Shown here piece by piece: positions 17,252-24,566 of a DNA stretch of 52,303 bases. Source of the stretch: Lutibacter sp. (GTDB lineage: Bacteria; Bacteroidota; Bacteroidia; Flavobacteriales; Flavobacteriaceae). The translations under genes were made by a program, and so were the position numbers. Each line of letters begins with the position of its first letter. The first letter of the stretch is position 1. The stretch is taken from assembly GCA_030694935.1 (NCBI GenBank), contig JAUYUA010000094.1, positions 1 to 52,303 of the forward strand, in the 5' to 3' direction. A model generated the notes under the pieces. It had not been told where the DNA came from, did not search any database, and was given only the letters and a program-made list of their open reading frames with translations.

Positions 17252-17919
17252 TGAGCATACAAAATAATTTAAATAGCATTTCAAAAACAATACCTGAAAA
17301 TGTTACGCTAATCGCGGTCTCTAAAACCCAGCCTGCAGCTTTTATTTTAGAAGCCTATCAGGCTGGACAAAGGGCTTTTGGTGAAAATAAAATTCAGGAA
17401 ATGGCTGAAAAATTTGATATCTTGCCTAAAGATATTGAATGGCATATGATTGGCCATTTACAAAGCAACAAAGTGAAATATATGGCGCATTTTGTGCATT
17501 TAATTCACGGAGTAGACAGTTTTAAAACGCTTGCAGAAATAAACAAACAGGCATTAAAACACAACCGGATTATCAATTGCTTGCTGGAAATTAAAATAGC
17601 CAGCGAAGAAACTAAATTCGGATTGCCTTTTACTGAAGCCGAACAACTGCTAAAATCAGAAGAATTAAAAAACCTAAAAAATGTTAACATTACAGGATTG
17701 ATGGGAATGGCCAGTTTTACGGATGACAATGAAATTATACGCAGTGAATTTAAATCTTTAAAAACCTTTTTTGATTCACTTCAAAAATATAAATCATTCA
17801 ATGTAAATTCCTCCATTTTATCAATGGGAATGAGTGGCGACTATAAAATTGCCATTGAAGAAGGCAGCACGATGATTAGGGTTGGAAGCGCTATTTTTGG
17901 ATTACGAAATTATAATTAA
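17251..17919 (+). CDS. YggS/PLPBP-family pyridoxal-phosphate homeostasis protein
   Basis: A 222-residue single-domain TIM-barrel PLP protein. The PLP lysine lies in VTLIAVSKTQP, followed by FGENKIQEM, HMIGHLQSNK and the phosphate-binding SMGMSGDYKIAIEEGSTMIRVG, all family hallmarks. These proteins buffer PLP rather than catalyse a known reaction. The start is GTG at 17251, overlapping the previous stop by one base; the gene ends overlapping the next ATG by one base. Confidence 0.93.
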   Translation: MSIQNNLNSISKTIPENVTLIAVSKTQPAAFILEAYQAGQRAFGENKIQEMAEKFDILPKDIEWHMIGHLQSNKVKYMAHFVHLIHGVDSFKTLAEINKQALKHNRIINCLLEIKIASEETKFGLPFTEAEQLLKSEELKNLKNVNITGLMGMASFTDDNEIIRSEFKSLKTFFDSLQKYKSFNVNSSILSMGMSGDYKIAIEEGSTMIRVGSAIFGLRNYN

Positions 17920-18995
17920 TGTACGCAATACTCGACATAGAAACCACTGGCGGTAAATATAATGAAGAAGGCATTACGGAAATTGCCATTTATAAATTTG
18001 ACGGACATGAAATTGTTGACCAATTTATAAGTTTGGTAAATCCTGAAAGGGAAATCCAGCCTTTTGTGGTCAACTTAACCGGCATCAATTCTGGAATGCT
18101 AAAAAATGCACCTAAATTTTATGAGATTGCAAAACGCATTGTTGAAATTACTGCGGATTGCGTTTTAGTGGCCCACAATGCGAGTTTTGACAACAGAATT
18201 TTAACGACCGAGTTTAGAAGATTGGGATTTGAATTCGAACGAAAAACATTATGCACGGTTGAATTAAGCCAAAAGTTAATTCCCGATTTAAATTCCTACA
18301 AGCTGGGGAATTTATGCAAAACACTTGGAATTCCGTTATCCGGCCGCCACAGAGCCGATGGAGATGCACTTGCAACGGTACTTCTTTTTAAACTTTTGCT
18401 GAACAAAGATTCTTACAAAGAAATCCTAAAAGAAGCTGCAGTTAAAGAAAACAGCAAATCATTGGCGCCTAAACTGCTTTCCATGATTGAAGAATTGCCT
18501 TCAAAAACAGGTGTTTTTTATATTCACAGCAGCGCCAACATTCTTTATATCGGTAAAGGAAAAAGCATTAAAAAAGCGGTTAATCAATTGTTTTTAAGAA
18601 CTTCAAAAAGATCCATCCTACTTCAAACCGAAGTTATTTCAGTAAGCTATGAAGAAACAGGAAATCAATTGATTGCAGAACTAAAATATGCCGAAGAATT
18701 AAAAATCAATCAACCAAAATATAATCTATCAACCAAAAATAATTTTGCGCAAATTTCATTCAGCAACGCCAATATGGTGGTGGTTGACAAAGGAAGGAAT
18801 TTGGGCGAAAAATCGGTAGTGTTAATTGAAAACAATGAGCTTAAAGGATTCTGCTTCACTCACTTAAGCTATCAGTTAAATAATATTGAAATACTTAGAA
18901 ATATGATTTCGCCTATGGAAAATTCCATCCATAACAGGGCAATTATCAAACAATACCTTCAAAAAAATAACGTAGAAAAACTTATCCGCTTTTAA
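17919..18995 (+). CDS. DnaQ-like exonuclease with degenerate GIY-YIG domain
   Basis: A 358-residue protein. Residues 1-170 form a DEDDh 3'-5' exonuclease: DIETTGG (Exo I), a mid HNASFDNRIL (Exo II) and HRADGDA (Exo III). A GIY-YIG-like region follows (about 196-270) with GVFYIHSSANILYIGKGKS and the distant NQPKYN. The usual catalytic Arg after the GKGK loop is missing, since KKAVNQLF replaces the expected K-x-R-V form. The UvrC-like Cys cluster of the paralogue at 44920 is absent. It may be a proofreading-type nuclease with a structural remnant; the role is unknown. Confidence 0.83.
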   Translation: MYAILDIETTGGKYNEEGITEIAIYKFDGHEIVDQFISLVNPEREIQPFVVNLTGINSGMLKNAPKFYEIAKRIVEITADCVLVAHNASFDNRILTTEFRRLGFEFERKTLCTVELSQKLIPDLNSYKLGNLCKTLGIPLSGRHRADGDALATVLLFKLLLNKDSYKEILKEAAVKENSKSLAPKLLSMIEELPSKTGVFYIHSSANILYIGKGKSIKKAVNQLFLRTSKRSILLQTEVISVSYEETGNQLIAELKYAEELKINQPKYNLSTKNNFAQISFSNANMVVVDKGRNLGEKSVVLIENNELKGFCFTHLSYQLNNIEILRNMISPMENSIHNRAIIKQYLQKNNVEKLIRF

Positions 18996-18998
18996 TTA

Positions 18999-19042
18999 AA
19001 ATAAATGCTTTATTTTAGGCTCGCTTTTATAAAAAATTTATG
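18999..19042 (+). promoter_or_regulatory. Conserved leader of the first ion-channel gene
   Basis: AAATAAATG, TTATTTTAGG, GC-TTTTATAAAAAATTT and the start ATG align closely with the leader of the second channel gene at 20894-20942. Conservation of a non-coding leader between paralogues suggests a shared promoter or a regulatory site. Confidence 0.5.
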
Positions 19043-19873
19043 GTTAAACAGGTAGCACGCAATAAAAACTGGAAAACAAAACTTTACCAAATTATTTATG
19101 AAGCGGATACGCCCGCCGGAAAATGGTTTGATATCGTTTTAATATTCGCTATTTTGTCGAGTATTTTATTGGTAATGCTTGAAAGTGTTGAAAGTTTTAA
19201 TGCAAAATATAATTACTTTTTAAATATTTCAGAATGGGTAATTACCATTCTTTTTACCATAGAATATTTTATAAGAATCATTGTCATTAAAAAACCTTCA
19301 AAATACATATTCAGTTTTTATGGAATTATAGATTTATTGGCAACAATTCCCAAATATTTATCCCTAATTTTTATTGGGACGCATTTTTTGGTGGCACTTC
19401 GCGCGTTAAGATTGCTGCGGGTTTTCAGAATTTTAAAATTAACCCATTACTTAGGCGCCTCTTTTAATTTATTGACTGCTTTAAAAGCCAGCAGAATTAA
19501 AATTTCGGTGTTTTTGTTCAGCGTATTTATAATCACCATAATTATAGGCACCATTATGTATTTGATTGAAGGTCCAGAGAATGGCTTTACAAGTATCCCA
19601 ATTAGTATGTATTGGGCAATTGTGACACTAACCACGGTTGGTTATGGTGATTTGGCTCCACAAACGCCATTTGGCCAACTTCTTGCCAGTTTTGTTATGA
19701 TTTTGGGGTACGGAATTATTGCGGTGCCAACAGGCATTGTAACTTCTGAAATGACCAGACAAAACGCTATAATCCATACCAATACGCAATCCTGTCCGTA
19801 CTGCTCTGCTGAAAACCATATAGACAATGCCAAATATTGCCATAAATGCGGTGGAAAATTAAATGATGACTAA
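19040..19873 (+). CDS. Voltage-gated-type potassium channel with C-terminal zinc ribbon
   Basis: A 277-residue ion transporter of the VIC superfamily with six transmembrane segments. The S4-like helix has regular arginines (RALRLLRVFRILK, about 121-133). The pore loop carries TTVGYGD at 198-204, the canonical K+ selectivity filter. A cytoplasmic C-terminal zinc ribbon has CPYC and CHKCGG. It overlaps miaA by 11 bp. A paralogue with an altered filter lies just after miaA. K+ selectivity is expected from the motif but not shown. Confidence 0.9.
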   Translation: MVKQVARNKNWKTKLYQIIYEADTPAGKWFDIVLIFAILSSILLVMLESVESFNAKYNYFLNISEWVITILFTIEYFIRIIVIKKPSKYIFSFYGIIDLLATIPKYLSLIFIGTHFLVALRALRLLRVFRILKLTHYLGASFNLLTALKASRIKISVFLFSVFIITIIIGTIMYLIEGPENGFTSIPISMYWAIVTLTTVGYGDLAPQTPFGQLLASFVMILGYGIIAVPTGIVTSEMTRQNAIIHTNTQSCPYCSAENHIDNAKYCHKCGGKLNDD

Positions 19874-20777
19874 CTATTTAATTACGGTAATTGGCGCCAC
19901 TGCCATTGGTAAAACAGCCTTGAGCATTCAATTGGCGCAACATTTTAACACCCAAATTATTTCGTCCGATTCACGTCAGTTTTTTAAAGAAATGAATATT
20001 GGAACCGCGGTTCCTTCTGGGGAAGAATTGGCTGCTGCTCCCCATCATTTTATCCAAAACATATCAATTTTTGATCATAATAGCGTTGGGCAATTTGAAA
20101 AAGATGCGCTTAAAAAATTGGATGAATTATTTTTAAAAAACAATATTGTTGTGATGGTCGGCGGAAGCGGTTTGTACACCAACGCCGTACTTGAAGGTTT
20201 TGATGATTTTCCTGAAATTGCTCCTGAAATTAGGCTTAAACTCAACAAACAAATTGAAAATGGCGAGCTTGAAGTCCTGCAAAATCAATTAAAAGAATTA
20301 GATCCTGAATCATACAATGACATCGAAATTGAAAATCCGCATCGATTAATCAGGGCTTTGGAAATTTGTATTGGAACCGGAAAGCCTTATTCCTCATTCA
20401 AAAATAAGAACAAAGTAAAACGAAATTTTATTCCGATAAAAATTGGTTTAACCGCCGATAGGGAAATTATGTACAACCGCATCAACCAAAGAGTTGATAT
20501 CATGCTGCAAGAAGGTTTGCTGGATGAAGCCAAAAAACTGTATCCGCACAAAGAACTAAATGCATTGCAAACGGTTGGTTATCGCGAATTATTCGATTAT
20601 TTCGACGGAAAATATTCACTGGAATTCGCTATTGAAGAAATTAAAAAAAATACGCGACGTTTTGCAAAACGTCAAGTGACCTGGAACAAAAAAGATGAAA
20701 CCATTCATTGGTTCGATTTTGAAACAAGCCCTTCAGAAATCATTAAAAAAATTGAAACCTTACTTCAGCCTAAATAA
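19863..20777 (+). CDS. miaA: tRNA dimethylallyltransferase MiaA
   Basis: A 304-residue enzyme adding a dimethylallyl group to A37 of tRNAs reading UNN codons. It has the P-loop GATAIGKTALS, the catalytic Asp in ISSDSRQFFKEMNIGTA, GGSGLYTNAVLEG, and the C-terminal tRNA-binding VGYRELFDYFDG and TRRFAKRQVTW. Two ATGs are adjacent (19863 and 19866); either overlaps the upstream channel gene. It is placed between two channel paralogues, which implies that one of them was duplicated around it. Confidence 0.96.
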   Translation: MMTNYLITVIGATAIGKTALSIQLAQHFNTQIISSDSRQFFKEMNIGTAVPSGEELAAAPHHFIQNISIFDHNSVGQFEKDALKKLDELFLKNNIVVMVGGSGLYTNAVLEGFDDFPEIAPEIRLKLNKQIENGELEVLQNQLKELDPESYNDIEIENPHRLIRALEICIGTGKPYSSFKNKNKVKRNFIPIKIGLTADREIMYNRINQRVDIMLQEGLLDEAKKLYPHKELNALQTVGYRELFDYFDGKYSLEFAIEEIKKNTRRFAKRQVTWNKKDETIHWFDFETSPSEIIKKIETLLQPK

Positions 20778-20842
20778 AACATCAATTAAATAGAAAGAAA
20801 AATTCCGTTTAATTGCAATTCAAAATTTATGGAGGTGATTTT

Positions 20843-20899
20843 ATGCTCATGCTAATATCATATTCAAAAAATACTGCAATCATATTTTATTTGAAATAA
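20843..20899 (+). CDS. Possible 18-codon leader ORF with strong Shine-Dalgarno
   Basis: GGAGGTGAT at 20831-20839 is a nine-base complement to the 16S anti-SD, ideally placed before the ATG at 20843. The frame encodes a short hydrophobic peptide starting MLMLISYS and stops at 20899, 40 bp before the second channel gene. Strong SD sequences are rare in this phylum, which makes the site notable, but an 18-codon frame can arise by chance. Confidence 0.25.
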   Translation: MLMLISYSKNTAIIFYLK

Positions 20900-20942
20900 A
20901 TGTATTATTTTAGGGAAAGCTGTTTGTAAAAAATTTATTTTG
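20894..20942 (+). promoter_or_regulatory. Conserved leader of the second ion-channel gene
   Basis: It aligns with 18999-19042 (AAATAAATG, TTATTTTAGGG, GTAAAAAATTTAT). The ATG of the first copy corresponds to ATT here, directly followed by the TTG used as start, which supports that unusual start codon. Confidence 0.5.
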
Positions 20943-21770
20943 AAACTGACGCAACATATAACAAACTGGAAAACCGAACTTTATAAAGTTTTTTATGAGG
21001 TAAACAACCCAATTAAAAAAAAGTTTGATCTTTTTTTAATTGTTTTTATTTTATTGAGCGTTGTGCTTGTAACACTTGAAAGTGTGGAAAGTTTTCAAAG
21101 CAAACACCATCATTTTTTTAATATTTCAGAATGGATAATCACGATACTGTTTTCTTTGGAATATTTAGCACGAATAATTGCCTCCAAAAAACCTTTCAAA
21201 TATATTTTCAGTTTTTACGGAATAGTTGATTTTATAGCGATAATTCCAAAATATGTATCTTTAATTTTTGTTGGCGTACAGGCATTGGTCGTCATACGAA
21301 CCTTAAGATTTCTTAGATCATTTAAAATATTAAAATTAGCAAGGTATGTAGGCGCTTACGAAAATTTAGTAGGTGGTTTAAAAGCAAGCATCACTAAAAT
21401 TTTGATATTTCTTTTTGGCGTGATGGTTGTGACCGTTATTTTAGGTACCGTTATGTTTTTGGTTGAAGGGCCTAAAAATGGTTTTATAAATATTCCCCAC
21501 AGTATGTATTGGACCATTGTGACACTTACGGCAGTTGGTTACGACAATTTAGCGCCACTTTCTTCCTCTGGAAAATTTATCGCAAGCTTGGTTATGATTT
21601 TAGGCTACATCACTATTGCGGTTCCAATTGCTGTTATTACTTCTGAAATGATCAAACAAGAGTTAAAAAATAAAATCAACAAAAAAATATGTCCGCACTG
21701 TTCTGCCAACAATCACCCAGAAAATGCCAAATTTTGCCATCAGTGCGGCTCAAAATTAGATCCTGAATAA
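20940..21770 (+). CDS. Ion-channel paralogue with altered selectivity filter (AVGYDN)
   Basis: A 276-residue paralogue of the 19040 channel, matching it from the NWKTELYK N terminus to the C-terminal zinc ribbon (CPHC, CHQCG). S1-S6 and the Arg/Lys-bearing S4 (IRTLRFLRSFKILK, about 119-132) are kept. The pore motif is TAVGYDN at 197-203 instead of TTVGYGD, so the second filter glycine and the following aspartate are replaced. Ion selectivity or conduction may therefore differ. The start is TTG at 20940, supported by alignment of both protein and leader with the first copy. Confidence 0.85.
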   Translation: MKLTQHITNWKTELYKVFYEVNNPIKKKFDLFLIVFILLSVVLVTLESVESFQSKHHHFFNISEWIITILFSLEYLARIIASKKPFKYIFSFYGIVDFIAIIPKYVSLIFVGVQALVVIRTLRFLRSFKILKLARYVGAYENLVGGLKASITKILIFLFGVMVVTVILGTVMFLVEGPKNGFINIPHSMYWTIVTLTAVGYDNLAPLSSSGKFIASLVMILGYITIAVPIAVITSEMIKQELKNKINKKICPHCSANNHPENAKFCHQCGSKLDPE

Positions 21771-21773
21771 CTG

Positions 21774-21781
21774 TATATTTG
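21774..21781 (+). promoter_or_regulatory. -7 box for the TIGR02757 gene
   Basis: TATATTTG matches TAnnTTTG, directly after the channel stop codon and 31 bp before the TTG start at 21813. The -33 site would fall inside the channel coding sequence and is not clear. Confidence 0.4.
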
Positions 21782-21812
21782 CAGCGATTATAAATTTGAA
21801 ACACTAATTCAC

Positions 21813-22577
21813 TTGACTAATACTGAACTCAAAGAATTTTTGGATGAAAAAGTTGTCCAATATAACAATCCGATGTTTATTGACAGCGATCCCATTCAAA
21901 TTCCGCATCAATTTTCATTGAAGGAAGACATTGAAATTTCTGCATTTTTAACAGCTACCATTGCCTGGGGAAATCGAAAATCTATTATAAAAAATGCTTT
22001 TACTATGATGGATTTGTTGGGCAATTCTCCTTATGATTTTTTGATCAACCATAAACCGCATCATTTAGACAATATGGAACATTTTGTGCATAGGACTTTT
22101 AATGTGGATGATTTTAAGTATTTTATCACCGCATTGCAACATATTTATAAAAATCACGGTGGTTTGGAAACCGTATTTTCAAAACACACAACTTCCAATT
22201 CCACGCAAGCAGCCATTCATGAGTTCAAAAAAATATTTTTTGAAATTCCGCATTTGGAACGAACTAAAAAACACATTTCCGATCCTTTAAATAATTCGGC
22301 AGCGAAACGCATTAATATGTTTTTAAGATGGATGGTCAGAAATGACAATTCGGGCGTGGATTTCGGAATTTGGAATAGCCTCTCACCTGCCCAACTTTCT
22401 TGTCCGCTCGATGTGCATTCGGGAAATGTTGCGCGTAAATTAGGACTTTTAACCAGAAAACAAAACGACGCCAAAGCATTGGCTGAATTGGATGCCAGTT
22501 TGCGAAAAATGGATAAAAATGATCCCGTAAAATATGATTTTGCCTTGTTCGGGTTGGGTGTTTTTGAAAAGTTTTAA
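21813..22577 (+). CDS. TIGR02757 (DUF2400) family protein
   Basis: A 254-residue protein of a conserved uncharacterised family. Recognisable are FIDSDPIQIPHQF near the N terminus, FLTATIAWGNRKSIIKNA, and the DHGLDG-like end region where PLDVHSGNVARKLGLL and DPVKYDFALFGLGV occur. This resembles the helix-hairpin fold of DNA glycosylases, but no catalytic lysine assignment can be made. The start is TTG at 21813. It is the last gene of the plus-strand run and converges on the minus-strand operon. Confidence 0.82.
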   Translation: MTNTELKEFLDEKVVQYNNPMFIDSDPIQIPHQFSLKEDIEISAFLTATIAWGNRKSIIKNAFTMMDLLGNSPYDFLINHKPHHLDNMEHFVHRTFNVDDFKYFITALQHIYKNHGGLETVFSKHTTSNSTQAAIHEFKKIFFEIPHLERTKKHISDPLNNSAAKRINMFLRWMVRNDNSGVDFGIWNSLSPAQLSCPLDVHSGNVARKLGLLTRKQNDAKALAELDASLRKMDKNDPVKYDFALFGLGVFEKF

Positions 22578-22620
22578 AATTTGTTAAAATTCGATTAAAA
22601 ATTTACGGCTTGCTGAATAA

Positions 22621-23250
22621 TTATTGGCTGGCCAATGACAGGCCTTCCAAAGCTGATGCATCCTTTGGTTTATTCAACAATACTTTTTGGAACAATATCT
22701 TGGCATCTTTTTTCTTTCCCAACTGCAGGTTGCTCCAGGCGTACATCAATAATCCGTCATAATCAAACGGATAAAGGTCAACTATTTGCTTAAAATTTAA
22801 AATGGCCTTGTCAAATTGCCCTCTATTATAGTAAATTGTACCCAAATAATACATAGCTTTGGTATTGTGGGGAGAATTGGCTAAAATTTCATTGTAAACA
22901 CTTATCACCTTATCCCAGCTTCCCATTGCCGCCAATGGAAAAATATATCCAAATTTTGGTTCATCGGCATAAGGCATCAAAGCCATTGATTTTTTATAAA
23001 ATGAAATCGACTCATTAAAATTTCCCGCCAAATAATTCAACCATCCCAAACGCAAATTAATTTCATACGAATTTTCCTGATATACGACCTTAATTTGATC
23101 GGCAGCCGATTTATAATTGCCTTGCTTTTCTAATACATAGCTTTTACTGAACGCTTCTTGAATTGTTGAAAAATTTACCTGAGCAAAAGCAGCCGGTCTG
23201 AACAAAAAGAATAACAGACTTATAATAATTGTTTTTTTTAAAATTTCCAT
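22621..23250 (-). CDS. Secreted tetratricopeptide-repeat protein
   Basis: A 209-residue protein with a signal peptide (ending near AFAQ) followed by about five TPR-like helical pairs, for example LGTIYYNRGQFDKAILNF and LMYAWSNLQLGKKKDAKILF. It is probably periplasmic or outer-membrane associated and acts as an adaptor. It is the last gene of the minus-strand operon that begins with the PqqD-like gene; its start overlaps the upstream barrel gene by 13 bp, so translation is probably coupled. Confidence 0.8.
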   Translation of the reverse strand: MEILKKTIIISLLFFLFRPAAFAQVNFSTIQEAFSKSYVLEKQGNYKSAADQIKVVYQENSYEINLRLGWLNYLAGNFNESISFYKKSMALMPYADEPKFGYIFPLAAMGSWDKVISVYNEILANSPHNTKAMYYLGTIYYNRGQFDKAILNFKQIVDLYPFDYDGLLMYAWSNLQLGKKKDAKILFQKVLLNKPKDASALEGLSLASQ

Positions 23251-24566
23251 GTGATTCCCCCTATTATATTTTGTTGATTAAATTGATATTTTTCCGAAAT
23301 TATTATTTGATCCTGGGTATAATAATAATCCTCCATCTCCATAAAAGAATACCCAACTTTCAGAATTGCATTTTTAGTGTAAAATTCCAAAATTAACCCA
23401 AGTTCGTTTAACGCAGTCGCTGATTGATTGTATATTACGGATCCGTTATTGACAACAAAATTATTCAATTCACCCACATTTCCGTAACCTATAATTGAAA
23501 AATTGGCTGTATTTACAGATAAACCACCGGTATAAACCATGTTGGAATTGGCATCTTGGCTCTGAAATTGCACTGCGCCAAAAGGCACCAATAAGGTGCT
23601 TCCCAACGGGTATAATGACATTGTGTATCCTGCTTGAAACTGGTTAAATCCATTTAAGTTTGATACAGACGCATTTACGGTATTTCGCACATAGTAAGAA
23701 GCTTTCGTTAAAGAACCGCCAAAAACAAAATCGGTATAATTAAGGGTGGATGATGAAGATGTTGAAGTTATGTTTCTTGGCCCTCTTGCGCTTATTTCAG
23801 CCGTTAAATTTAAATTTAAATTATCATATTTTCCAAAAATAACATTGAAGTAAGTATCTAAATACCAACGATTTCCAAGTCCAATAGTCATATCCGCATA
23901 ATAACGGGTTTCATCAACCTTGAAAGAAGTATTTGTGATTACCCCCAATAAATTTTCTTGCTGAACTGATGAAGTAGGCATGATGGAAAGTCTATGGTAA
24001 AAATTTACTCTTTTAGAAAAAGGGTGGTTTAATCCCAATGAAAATAATTGATAATTTTTAGGAAAATAACGAGTATCGTTATTATTTACATTATCATTTG
24101 CCAATAACAATTGATCATAATCCGAATTGTTTGTGACCAATACGCCCAAATCCAAAGCGGTCACAAAAGGCAAATCGAGTTGAATTTTATCGGTTAGCTG
24201 TTTAGACATTTTTTCATAAAACAAGTGTGATTCCAATATTAAACCGCTGTAACGGTATGCCCAATAAAGATATTCCTGCACAATGACATCATAAGTATTA
24301 ACGGCATACGCTTCTTCCAAAAGTTTTATTGCGTTTAACATTTTGCCTTCTTTATAATAAGCAATTCCCATTCTAACTTTAAGGTAATAAAAATCAATTC
24401 CTGCTGTTCGGGATTTTTTCCCTATTTCCAAAAGCGATTTCCAATCTTCGTTTAAATACAAGGCATAAGTTGTGCTGTCCACTTCCTTATACGATAACGA
24501 TTTTTCCTGAGCTTGGATTGTTGTAACCATCAACAAAACCAATATTAAACCAATTTGTTTTCCCAT
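23238..24566 (-). CDS. Outer-membrane beta-barrel protein with N-terminal TPR region
   Basis: A 442-residue protein: signal peptide (MGKQIGLILVLLMVTTIQAQ), two to three TPR-like repeats (about 30-120), then alternating polar and hydrophobic strands to a C-terminal GGITWKF ending in Phe, as in outer-membrane barrels. The layout resembles YaiO-family barrels. It overlaps the upstream urea-transporter fusion by 22 bp and the downstream TPR gene by 13 bp. Its cargo or partner is unknown; the context suggests a cell-surface step of the same operon. Confidence 0.75.
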   Translation of the reverse strand: MGKQIGLILVLLMVTTIQAQEKSLSYKEVDSTTYALYLNEDWKSLLEIGKKSRTAGIDFYYLKVRMGIAYYKEGKMLNAIKLLEEAYAVNTYDVIVQEYLYWAYRYSGLILESHLFYEKMSKQLTDKIQLDLPFVTALDLGVLVTNNSDYDQLLLANDNVNNNDTRYFPKNYQLFSLGLNHPFSKRVNFYHRLSIMPTSSVQQENLLGVITNTSFKVDETRYYADMTIGLGNRWYLDTYFNVIFGKYDNLNLNLTAEISARGPRNITSTSSSSTLNYTDFVFGGSLTKASYYVRNTVNASVSNLNGFNQFQAGYTMSLYPLGSTLLVPFGAVQFQSQDANSNMVYTGGLSVNTANFSIIGYGNVGELNNFVVNNGSVIYNQSATALNELGLILEFYTKNAILKVGYSFMEMEDYYYTQDQIIISEKYQFNQQNIIGGITWKF

